DNA of 64,000 bases from the NCBI RefSeq assembly GCF_041260155.1, contig NC_091943.1, positions 20,336,283 to 20,400,282 on the forward strand. The letters are read 5' to 3'. This document shows positions 50,946-61,953 of this stretch, in pieces. The notes beneath the pieces are model-generated. The model was not told the DNA's origin. It searched no databases and worked only from the letters and a program-made list of their open reading frames with translations. This DNA comes from Ptychodera flava. Taxonomy: Eukaryota; Hemichordata; Enteropneusta; Ptychoderidae. Numbering within the stretch: position 1 is the first letter of the stretch; each line of letters starts with the position of its first letter. The translations under genes and the position numbers were made by a program.

Positions 50946-51973
50946 AAAACCAGCCTTGCAAACAAATGAACATCGCGATGTAACAGTCTGTAATTAACAT
51001 TATTTCTAACAACCACTAGGCTATTTGCTATCGACGATGAACGTTTTCTATCATGTAAATATTTTTCTTTTTTCTCATCAGATTTGTTACATATTTCATA
51101 ATTTTCTCTGGTTGCACTCCTCGATGAACGTCGACTTTAGAAGTTCGATATCGCGATGCTCTTTTGTTCATGTTGTTTGCAGGGCTGGTTTTCGCCCGAG
51201 TGCTCATGGGCTGAATCAGATTACAACCATTTTCAGTAATAGATAGCGAAGCCACTGCAGTGAACTGCAATAAAACTGCTCACACTAATTACGAACGCTT
51301 CCCCCGCATATAGGCCTAGAGAGAAAATTGGGCTCTGCGTAAATTTACAAGCGCAGCTAAGCACATCATGTACCTAAGCGAGGTGGGTGTGCTCGAAAAA
51401 GTAGATCAATGCAAGTTTTGGATTCAAAATCGGCTGTTTCGGCGGAGAAACTGCCGGCCGTATTTCCGAGGTGCTACCAGCGATTTTGTCTATGGCAGTC
51501 AGCCGGGCTATGGTGGGAGGCCGTATAACTCCGTAACACACAGCCATGCAGAGCTACGTTAAATGCGGCCATACCCTTCTCAGTACACACCCGTCGTACT
51601 GACATTTGTTTAGCAGTGCTGTTTCGTTTATGAGTGTTTTCTTTCGCTGTTTTCGCATTCTGGTAGCTAGCACTAAGCAAGCATATAAAAACTGGAAAAT
51701 AACACCGACCGCACAACAACTCCGTGGATACGTACAGCTACCCTGTATCCCGCAGAAGAGTACGCGGGTGCTGCCAATGAATGAGCTGCAGCTGCGACCG
51801 GCCGCCCGTGCTGGTTGATCTCATTACCGTGCTCGAGCTTGACTGGTACATTTTATAACTAGCGAAATTTTGGTTTTTTTAAAATCTTGATGGTCGTAAT
51901 GTGACGTTCATAAAATAATTTGTATATGTATGACATCTTTAACAATTTGAAAAAATGAAAGTTAAAGTTGGTG

Positions 51974-52470
51974 CTGTAGCAAAGCCTTTTTAGCAACATG
52001 ATTGCCATGTATTCTGCCCCGTTTCCATCAAATTAACGATAGAGGGCGATTTGGGTCAAACTCTGAGTCAAACCAGGGTCAAACTCACATGCAAGAAGGG
52101 TACCTTATCGAATATTAAATTTGTATAGGCCAGAAGGAATAAAAGCAATGTGCGCAATGATATAGTTGGCACGATGATAGCCAGAACAGCTGAAAGATGA
52201 CACATCACCTGGACGTGATTGTCACGCTAAAAAGACGTTTTGACTTATTTGATTTAAAGTCTGGTGCTGTTGTATTAATATATATAAAAAGAGGGATGTC
52301 GTGCATCTGCCTTCTGTTTTATTCACTGTGAACGTTTGAGGACTGGGGCATTGTCACTGACTTAGATTATCGAAATTTCAAATCGAAAATGTCAAACAAG
52401 TTTTTGAATATGATATATCAAGAATCACGACATCAGAAGGAGTGGACGTACTTTGTCACGGATTCAATTG
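51974..52470. repeat. right arm of the 5.3-kb inverted repeat
   Basis: Uninterrupted partner of 47187-48070; includes TATATATAAAAAGAGGGATG and CTGTTTTATTCACTGTGAACG, mirrored in the left arm. Confidence 0.85.
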
Positions 52471-53508
52471 ATTCAACTGTCGCTAAAACTCAACATCGAA
52501 ACCCAATATATGCTATTTGCCATGCCGTAATGCCGGCGGCAATTTTGTACTTGACAGCTTAACAAATTTAGGGACTCTCTTGTCGGGCTTGCCCTGTCTT
52601 TGTTTATCGGGAATCGCGGTAATATATCGCAAACTAGTGACTGCTCTAAATTTGTACCAGAATGTTCACCAACGGAAACTTTCACCCTTAGAAGGGATGA
52701 ACACATCGGAGATGCTACAATCTATTTTGTTAACGTTGACTTGCTTTCTTGCCTATCTGAGATTTACTAGGACCTCAGTGGGTGGCGTCGTCCAGGACTC
52801 TCTCAGCTCTTTATTCGCTATGCAGCTCTGATTATTTTCTTTCGCATAATGACGCGCCCTCAACGGTCTTTTAAGGAAGGCTCAATGAATCTGGCTAACG
52901 CGATAACGAAATGCCGTTGATGTGATTCTCTCCTTTGCTACTCGACTTTAATCTTCAACTAAAGCCATAAGTGGATTTACAATAATGCCGATGTCGTATG
53001 TTTTCGTAAGTTCGTCAGTATCGATGCTTGAAGTCGAATGAATACTTTGTTTTTCGTCAGAAACTGCTCGAACGAGTTGTTCAGTCGAGGCGATAACTCG
53101 GCGTTGGTGATTGAATCGGTGGCAATGGCCACTGTTCTGGTGGAGAGACATTACAATTGAAAGTTGCAAAAGAATGGATTCGGGAAGGCAGTTAACAGAT
53201 ATGGGCAATATTCTTTATAATACTATACAGAGATAGGGAGAGCGTAGCTACAGGCACATGCCGACACTCTTGTCTGCGCACTTCTCCCCTACTCCAGCAG
53301 CTCGCTCAGCAACAGTGCGTTACCAGCCTCAGGCTGGCGACGCCAGCTTGCTAGGCCAGGCTACTCAAAATCATGTTAGAAAAGGGCAATGGTGTGTAGC
53401 CAGCGAGAGTCAATGTTCAAGCCTGAGTTATAAAAAATGTTTAATATATCATACTCAGTTATATCACAGTTAATAAATCAATCGATTGCTTGCTAGACCT
53501 GTGCTATT

Positions 53509-53575
53509 ATAGTGTCCACACACTGCAGGACCTTGAGGGAGTTGAAGTGTATCACTTTGCTGTTGGTCATCGCTA
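53509..53575 (+). pseudogene. orphan fragment: end of an EPDR exon 1 plus intron start
   Basis: The segment GTCCACACACTGCAGGACCTTGA and what follows (GTTGAAGTGTATCACTTTGCTG, GGTCATCGC) match the last bases of gene D exon 1 and the start of its intron 1 (23409-23466, resuming at 23677). The donor site reads GGGAGTTG instead of AAGGTAGAG, so splicing is lost. No other exons were found within several hundred bases on either side. It is a relic of a D-like copy lying between genes E and F, and it keeps the uninterrupted form of the site where gene D carries a foldback insertion. Confidence 0.7.
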
Positions 53576-53829
53576 ACAGATCCAGTGCAATAAATAACAC
53601 CTTTCACATCAGTGAACATGACAAAACATGGCAAAAAATCAACAATCCACAGATAGGAAAGCTACGAACTCAATGTTTGAGACAGCGAAGCAAAAAAGCC
53701 AAGTTGTAAGGTCACAGATTGGTCAAGGTGACCGCATGATCTCTGGAAAGGGCAATTGACACAATTACATCTCAAAGAATATAGCTGCAAGCAGCAGTGA
53801 CGGGGCCCAATCGATATATATGTGTTCAA

Positions 53830-54365
53830 ATCGTCAAACGTGTCACACAGGTCAAAGGTCATCCTAGTCATGTGACATTTTGGCGGAAAACTTTGCTTCC
53901 TTAATCATACCTGCCCACCAAAAATCCAGATCTATACCTCTATTGCCTACCCTCAAATTAGATATGCACATAATTAATCAGGTAAAGGATGTGGCGCCAT
54001 TCAAAGGTCTAGTCCATATCCAACCAAATATGAAGAGTATAGCACTTGAGGTTACTAATTTATAGCCAAGACTCTAGAGAAATACTAGGGTCTATTGTGA
54101 AAGCGATGTCGAAGGTCAGCCTGATCACGTGACATTTTGTCAAAATAATTTGCTGTCATTCCTATCCGTAGGTGCCAAAGATCAGACCTCCAGCTCTACT
54201 ATTTGTCTGGCTCAGAATTAGATATTTGCATAATTAATGAGATACAGGGTGTGGTACCGAAAGGTCCTCCTTCTTAAAGAATATGAAGGGTGTAGCACTT
54301 GTGATTACTGAGTTACAGGCCTATTTGTGAAATCGAGGTCATAGGTCATCCAGTTTGTCAAAAAA
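53830..54365 (-). repeat. ~228-bp repeat, minus orientation, about two copies
   Basis: Reverse-complement matches to the 33.7-34.4 kb repeat: GGTGTAGCACTTGTGATTACTGAGTT, TAGATATTTGCATAATTAATGAG and CACGTGACATTTTGTCAAAA. It lies about 460 bp upstream of gene F. Confidence 0.75.
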
Positions 54366-54826
54366 TTGGCATGTTTCTATGATAACTAACATTTACGATA
54401 ATGTTTGGAAATGAACTAGTGATGGGCCGCAAAGTACTATCCTCACAAGGGTTTTTACCAATTTCTCATAATTTCGCCAGTGTTGAAAATCTGTTCATTT
54501 CGAAAGGGACTAAAAAGAGTTTCACATTAAAAAAAGTTTGAACATTGTCTGTTAGCCCATTATCTATTTTCTATTTGACATATTTCTATTAGCATATCGA
54601 CTGGCCGCAATGCACCGCGGATTATGCACCGTTCTGCTTCTTCCCTAGGAAGACCATAGTTGATGATATCAGTTTCATTGGCCAACACCTCAGCTGTATC
54701 GCTGTAATAGACAGCGCCCTCGACGGCATTTCTAATCATCTTACTCAGATCCAGTGCTAGTGACAGTCGGCGAAGTGTTACCAGGTCAAAATAAAGCTAC
54801 TAGTACAGAGATCGGACGCAGAAACC

Positions 54827-57800
54827 ATGGAGATCATCATCTTCTTGCTGTCATCACTCGCGTATGCCTCTGCCTTCGTCTGCTGCCCTCCGACAAAATG
54901 GGAGGGTCAATTTGGTGAGTTCGGCGGCTATGTTACCGATAAAACAAAGGAGAATGCAGTCTACAGCAGGGCGCTCTCAATCCATGTAGATTCAGACATC
55001 CAAAAATTGGCTTATGTGGGAGTAAAGCCGAAAAACTACAAGTTAATACAGGACTATAGTAAGGTACGTTTCTTTTATCTTTTGAATTCCTGAACCAAAT
55101 CTGACCAACCAGAGCCGGGGTTTGCCAGGTGCACTGAGATTTCCCGTGGAACTCGGTCAACGTCTCCTTGGAGACCCCACTGTAGTGTTACACCGTGCTC
55201 ATGTACGAAATACTCGGTCCATATCGCTTCGTTGTGCACAAAGCCATTTAAAGAGAATAAAAAAATATGACTGTAAGACGGGGAGCTTAATTTTACTCGG
55301 CGAAAGGATGTATCAGTGATTATTTTCTAAACCCACAATCGGCTGCCAAATCGCCCTTTCACTGACAGGTTAGCAACGCCTTTCCGAATTCGAGTAGCTA
55401 TAAGATTTAATGCAAGGTCATGCAAGGTGCAAAAATTCTTGACGTTGTGACCCATGCTTACATGTACGCCACCACACGTGACTAGGTAAGTACTGGCAAC
55501 TAGAAATTTTTCGAAATTATGTCAAGGCTCTATTGATTTACAGCTTTCAATTTTGGTCAAGATTTCCCATTTCTGATCTTGCATATTTGTATGATCCATG
55601 CATGACTTTGCATCCTGAGTTTTCTGAGATACATTTGCACTGCACGCCAAACAGTGGCGACACTCATAAAAAAACGCTGTCACAAGCAAATTCGCATAGC
55701 AGACGCAAAGCAATATAAAATGACCTGGATTTCGATACTCAAGGGCTAGATAAAGTCAGATACGCCAAACGATATATGTATATCATTTGGCTAATCTGAC
55801 CTTACCTGACCCCTATCTTGACTATTCTTTGATTTGACCACAGACCCTCGAGGGTCTATGATTTGACCGGTCGTTATTTGAAACAAAGAATATTTTTTGT
55901 GAAAGAAGTTCGCAACCACTGCCGTTTCCAACGCACATCCGACCAAGTAATAATGGCGAAGGGAACTTAAGGGGTGAGGATAGGAGGAACAGACAAACCG
56001 ACACGATATGTTTTTTTTCGACTGCTAACTACGAATTCTACTTTGTTCACAATTTTAAGGCTTTTTATCCATACATGGTGTGTAAAGGTCAAATTAACAT
56101 AAAATTCACTTCTCTAAAAGTAAACTGTCATGATGTCAGGTGTGATGTCAAAGTGGTCAGTAGACTTTGTTCAATTCATTTGCAACAGTTTCTTTAGTGA
56201 CTCTTGTACTTCATATAACGCATATACCTTGATAACAGCAAGGCTAATACGCACCGTCCCTCTGTGGCTTTCGTTAGTCTTTTGCACTGTAACCCTTGCA
56301 ATACACCCAGAAGTGGTACCCGACGATTTGCAGCCAGGCGATCGTACCTTTGAAAGATAATGTCGAACAATCGAAGCGCCTTTCTCGTTGCAAGTGTCTG
56401 GAAAGGGTATCAGATGGGGTTTTAACCCCAAACGCGCACCTAACTTCCGCTCGGAGGCTACTATGAAGGATTATTCGACTTGACAAAGAACTGTCTACGG
56501 AAAGTACTGGGTCGCACCTTCGTATCCGTGGACGAACTGCAGACTATCGTCGACAAAATATTGAACGGTCGTCCATTGACGTACGTTTATATCTCGCGGA
56601 TCCGCAACCACCATCACCAGCACTTTTGTTCCATTGACGCATGTTGACACCGTCCTTCTACAGACAGCGATCGACACGGATGAAGTAACTGATCAGAATT
56701 TCGCACCAATCACACCTATAGCGAGGTTAACCTACGCGCTGCCATACCTGGCCAATCTACACCAAACCTTCTGGAGAAGATGGTCATCAGAATATATTTA
56801 TAGCACTCCAAGAACTCATCTTTTCATTTCCCGACAGTAATGATAACAATTTACATAAGCAAGCCTAGTCCACGCTTTTCTACAATGTATACACATGTAA
56901 CAGGATCGGAACTAAATTGGGATAATTGGATAGTGAACTAATGTCGATTTAATCTACAAATATAAGTTCATCTGCTTTTCTCTTTAAACAATGCACTTTC
57001 TTTTATGAGTAATTTCCAATACTGCCACATCCGGCTATAGTATACCCGACACTTTTGAGAAGTTTGAAAAATATAAAGATCCAATTCTCCCAAATTAGTT
57101 CCAATCGTGTTATCTGCAACATATGCTTTTCAGTCGTAAATACCGATAACATACTGGATTTGCCCTGAAAGTCATGGTCGGTGTCGTCTGATTCACTGTC
57201 AAATCAGCAATTCAACGGTTTGAAAGAAAAACCAGAGGACAATGAAGCTGAACGCAAGTTTTGGGAAATCAAAACTACGGTTAGGTCCTAGGCTATTGAA
57301 TTCCAACTCTGTTGTGCTAACTCGAAGATTGTGTTTTATTGTTGTTACAAAATTTCCTGCGTCCGTCGCATATGTTTTCATCGCGTTTCGTCTTCTTTAT
57401 GCCTTTATCTGTATTTTCTGTAGAAATTACAATACGCCATTGAGGAAGGCATGTGTACGAAGTCAGCGCTACAAGGAACCATTCTAGATGACGTATGCAT
57501 CCCCGGTAAGCATGGTGGATTAATATTTTGCTGGGCCAGGCGTATACTTGAGATGCGTACAAATTATTAACCACGACGGTGTAAACAAATGATGACATGT
57601 TTCCTGAAAATTTTATTATTCTCACTTGGTTTTTGATATGTTGTTAGATTTTTCTTCTCCCGGTTGAAGTTTTCAAGGAGACAACTTTCATTTTCTCATT
57701 CATGGAAATACTAGTAGTCTCCTCCGCAGTCAACTGCAAAGAAAGCAACCGTATCTGTCCGCCATGTCTGTCGTTTGTCCATTAGTCAAAAGTAACTTAA

Positions 57801-60417
57801 TTCTTGTTTTGCGTCCACGCGCTAGTACGCTTTTTGGAATTTTTAGGGGAAAACACATTCTTTTCTTGCAGAATATTTCATTATTTGTAACGTTCAGGCT
57901 ATGACGTTCGGATTTGCGACAAAACCAGTGCTGTTTTGCGGCATTTTGTGGCCGAAAACGGTATCATCTGGAAGCAAATAGTTGCAGGAGTGTGCTTGTT
58001 GTATGAAAAAATATCGAATGCGGGCAAATTGTGTTTAATTTATGTTTCTGCAATTTGTAACCGCTTAACAGCCTATATCGGACGCAAAACAGAGAATTTA
58101 CTTGCTTTGGCTTTAATACTGATACTGGGGTGGGCGGGGATGGACAGAGTCAGTGCTAATAGTGTTTGTAGGTACTAGTAACAAAATGGGCGAAAGAACA
58201 TGTTAAATTTTTTGTGAGATTCATGTATCCGCCGATCGAATATTACCACTTGCGGCAACACGATCTTGGTATAGTCGTGATTGTTTTTTATATCAGAACG
58301 TGCTGTACACGTCGCAACAATGGCACACTTCGATGGTGAACTGATCGCCGATAGCTACATGTTTGACACCGTGCTGTATGATGTAAACGTGAGTTCAATC
58401 GCCGTGGTCGAACGATCATTGTGCACTCCTTTCGGTATCCAGGGATTAGCTAAGGCACAAGATGGTATGTATATTATTCCGTTTTTATTTCTTTATTTGT
58501 TTTCCTTTCCTCAAGGTGAGTGTTCATTCTAGAAGAAGTGTCCCTATTCTTATTTTGTTAATATTACATGCCTCGTATATCGAACGTCGCGCGCTCAATG
58601 ACAACTCTTCGATGACGTCAGGGCCGTATAGTCACCATTGGACTGAAAGTGAACCGCAGCTATTTTCAACTTGACAACTTTTCTATGTAAAAATGTCGAT
58701 ATTTCACGTTTTGCGCAGTAAATCCGGTTTTGGAAAATTTTGCAGAAAAAAAATTGATAAACCGCATAACAGTAGTTTAAATATATCATTGCGCCATTCG
58801 ATGATGAAAATCGTTCCAATGTTAACGGATTTTCGTCTAAGGTAGAAATAAAGTATTGGATTATCATTTGCCAATAATCTAAATATTTTGAGTGAAAACT
58901 GTGTAAGAGAAGCATGTTAAAAAACATTATAGCCCAAACATTGGACAATGTACCCTCGGGGCAGGAGACCATTTGCCTTCCTTACGTCGGGCAAATGGTC
59001 ACCTACCCTCGGGCACATAGTCCCATGTTTAGGCTATAATATAGGAATATTCACTTCCGCTTAAAGTCAACATTTTACTCAAAACTGGTTAAAATCAGAT
59101 GTAGCGTACGGCGACGTCGTTATTTATGCGATATTCTTTTGCTGTCGTCTGTGTCGCCTTAATCAGATTGCATTTTTCCATTCTACCAATGCTGCACATA
59201 ATCTTGCTCCAGTCGAAAACAAAACTTGCTTTTGTACACCGAAATAGAAAGAGGCCATGGCATGCATGCATGCATGCATGCATGTATGTATGTATGTATG
59301 TATGTATGTATGTATGTATGTATGTATGTATGTATGTATGTATGTATGTATGTATGTATGTATGTATGTATGTATGTATGTATGTATGTATGTATGTATG
59401 TATGTATGTATGTATGTGTGTGTGCGTGCGTGCGTGCGTGTGTGCCTGCGTGCGTGCGCGCATGCATGCATGCATGCATGCATGCATGTATGTATGTATG
59501 TATGTATGTTTGTATATATGTATGTATGTATGTATGTATGCATGCATGCATGCATGTTTGTTCAGAGCCTAATTTATTTCTTCACTAAATTACGGTTTAT
59601 GTTTTCTTTATTTTGTAGTGAAAACCATTTATAGCGGGGCATTTTTCAATATAACCACCACTATCGAAGACCCAAGCGTTTTCGACGTCCCTGCAATCTG
59701 CGCCGTTCCCGTCAAGGTAAGAAGAATCTAAATATTTGTCGTACGAGGGCGATGCATATCACTCGCTTCAAGGGAGTGCCCCGCGATGGATCTTTCAGAT
59801 TTCTGTATTTCAGTTTTCTTCAATTGGACAGAGTCGACGTGCGAAAACTTTCACATCAAAAAAGAATGACGTAGAAAGTTACCCTCCGAAGTTCCAGCCT
59901 GTCTATTCTCAGTGCTTGCTGAATGAGTATCACAAAAATGTGTCACTGAATGGCATGGAAATAATTGATACGTATCTGAAAACAAAAAACCGGCGATCTT
60001 CCTTCAAGAAAATACGCACTTAGAAATATAAGGTTTTTTTCCAAACTCTTGCTCATATCTTGCTTGAGGAATCTTGGTGCCAAAGTCCTTATAATTAAAA
60101 GTAACTAACTGGGATGATCTTGCAGTATATATATGTGAAAACTTTGACGTCCACTAGCTCATACTCTATGAAAGGAAACTGAACATATGGGCACACAGAC
60201 TGTCGAATAGAAAAGAAGTGTCTCCCTCGAGCTCAATGCTTGGCAATACATTTTCTCCAGCTTACCCAGTCAGTCACGTGGTGCCTTCATTACCACAACT
60301 TATTTAGACGAAATTTTATTATTTTATTTTCAGGAAAGCGGAGATTCCATCCCAGGATCGCAGTTCATTAAAGCTTTGCTCAGTGAGTTTGAATTTAAAC
60401 GACGGCTTTCCAATTAA
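54827..60417 (+). CDS. EPDR paralog F, complete five-exon gene
   Basis: Exons: 54827-55063, 57424-57505, 58297-58464, 59619-59716 and 60334-60417 (TAA), phases 0/1/1/0, 223 codons (222 aa). Signal peptide MEIIIFLLSSLAYASA is followed by [19 protein letters not shown], close to gene E. Exon 2: EEGMCTKSALQGTILDDVCIP. Exon 3: ERAVHVATMAHFDGELIADS... with an NVS sequon and CTPFGIQ. Exon 4 has [20 protein letters not shown] and is two codons shorter than in the other copies. Exon 5 is ESGDSIPGSQFIKALL, very like E. The BEL/Pao fossil and a 210-bp MITE lie in intron 1; a 115-bp hairpin and a long TGTA tract lie in intron 3. The gene is apparently intact. A secreted or lumenal ependymin-fold protein is expected; its specific role is unknown. 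Confidence 0.93.
56230..56830 (+). mobile_element. BEL/Pao LTR retrotransposon fossil (integrase part)
   Basis: Translated pieces match the integrase and C-terminal part of BEL/Pao polyproteins: a segment ending in EVVPDDLQPG, then GRTFVSVDELQTIVD, NGRPLTYVY and YLANLHQTFWRRWSSEY. It is a fragment only, with no LTRs found nearby; it is broken in several places and looks old. It sits in intron 1 of gene F, in the same orientation as the gene. Confidence 0.75.
56899..57111 (+). mobile_element. ~210-bp MITE (family R2), copy 3 (gene F intron 1)
   Basis: AACAGGATCGGAACTAAATT at the left and AAATTAGTTCCAATCGTGTT at the right; 213 bp. Confidence 0.8.
58926..59040. repeat. 115-bp nested hairpin (gene F intron 3)
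   Basis: Outer arms ATTATAGCCCAAACAT/ATGTTTAGGCTATAAT; inner perfect stem GACCATTTGCC (58967-58977) / GGCAAATGGTC (58990-59000); ACCCTCGGG occurs directly on both sides. Confidence 0.75.
59262..59555. repeat. GCAT/TGTA compound microsatellite before exon 4 of gene F
   Basis: (GCAT)n, about 34 units of TGTA, GTGC units, then (GCAT)n and TGTA again, ending about 65 bp before the exon 4 acceptor. Confidence 0.95.
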
Positions 60418-60523
60418 ACATATGTAGCCGGGCGGATTTTCGTAAAGTCACATCTTTACCACGGCAATATTGGAATGTTTTCATGTTGGAAAGTTATTCA
60501 AGAATTCGTACATAGAAAGTAGA

Positions 60524-60529
60524 AATAAA
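60524..60529 (+). terminator. poly(A) signal of gene F (AATAAA)
   Basis: AATAAA lies about 107 bp after the gene F stop, in AT-rich 3' flank. Confidence 0.5.
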
Positions 60530-61161
60530 TACAGGTTTGATACAACCATCTGCTTTTCAGTATTTCCATTTATTGGACAATAACATGTTAGTTTTATAGA
60601 GACGAGTGGATTAATTTTTGTTCCCGAATAAAATTAGTTATCAACAATGACGTGGAGCAATACCCACGTACAAGAACGCTTTTGTCAAGTTGAGTCGTAT
60701 TGCTGAAACCGTTGGGCACGGAGAATCAATATGGATGATCAGCATTCTCTTCATGTTAGATATCAGGAAATCTCAAGGGTACCTATTGCTGCATTTTTTT
60801 GACTTTGCATGAGCGCCCTCAATTCCAAACCAGCCGAATAATACTCAGTTTATACTAAACGTTGAGAAATGAGAAATGCATGACACGCAATAGAGATAAT
60901 ATGCAATATGCGGTGATCGTCACCCCCAAAGCGTCCCCAGGCTACGTAAGCTTACCCTCGAAAAACTCACCACGTTTATTATGCATTTCCCCCTTTCATC
61001 GAATTATAAAAAAGACATGGATTAACAAGACCTAATACTGCATTACGAGATTTAGAGATAAACTTAAAAGAATGCTTGTGTCGACATCGTGGACTTTCCA
61101 CTGAGACTGAAGACAAAAGAGCTTTACACCGATATATAGTTATAGTATATATTATAGTATA

Positions 61162-61953
61162 TATTGTAATAGTCTCCTGTATGGTGTTAATAAGACTCAG
61201 CTGGATCGCCTACAATCACTTCAAAATGCTGCGGCTCGTCTCGTCTCCCGGACTCGGAAATTCGATCACATCACACCTGTTCTCATTGATCTTCATTGGC
61301 TGCCAGTTGGTGCTCGCATCAAATTCAAAATTTTGTTAACCACCTATAAAACCATTCATCGCTTCGCACCACTGTATTTAATCGATTTGCTTGAAATTTA
61401 CACCCCAGTGAGAGATCTCAGATCAGCTGACTCTTTGCGGTTGGTGCCACCTCATGGAAACTTTAATAAGACATAGGGCAGAGAGCATTCTCAGTTTGTG
61501 CACCTGCTCTGTGGAATTCGCTGCCGCCAGTGATTCGCAACGCCAGATCTGTGGACTGTTTTAAACGTCTTTTAAAAACTCATCTGTTTAATCAGTGCTA
61601 TTTGTGATTGAGTTTTTAGGATCATCATCTTCTGTTGGTTTTTTAACTGGGACTTTTTAACTGGGATTTTTTAACTGGGATTTTCAATTTATTCTGCTGC
61701 TTTCGTAATGATTTTTATCACAGTCTTTTGTTTTATTTTATTTTTATCAATTAATTTTTTACATTTTTATCACCGTCTTTTGTTTATTGAAAGAGAATGG
61801 TACAGGTGTTGATAGATTTTGACATTGTTTGTTTTCCTTTCTTCTATTGCTGTTGCTGGTTTTAGTATTTGTTTGTTTCTTTTTTATAATATGTAAATCG
61901 CACTGAGACGTATGTGTAGTGCGTGTAAGAAATAAATATTATTATTATTATTA
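61162..61953 (+). mobile_element. 5'-truncated L2/CR1-like LINE, 3' end
   Basis: Translation from 61162 gives YCNSLLYGV, LDRLQSLQNAAARLVSRTRK, PVLIDLHWLPVGARI.FKILL and RFAPLYLIDLL, the RT C-terminal (thumb) region of L2/CR1 LINEs, with a stop within the segment (in ..FNKT*). A second frame continues with APALWNSLPPVIR.A. The copy ends in AATAAATATTATTATTATT, the usual microsatellite tail. Dead and truncated. Confidence 0.85.

Noticed and set aside
59095-59634. Long open frames rich in His/Tyr/Met/Cys repeats, both strands
   Set aside because: Translations of the TGTA/GCAT microsatellite; the real feature here is the tract before exon 4 of gene F.
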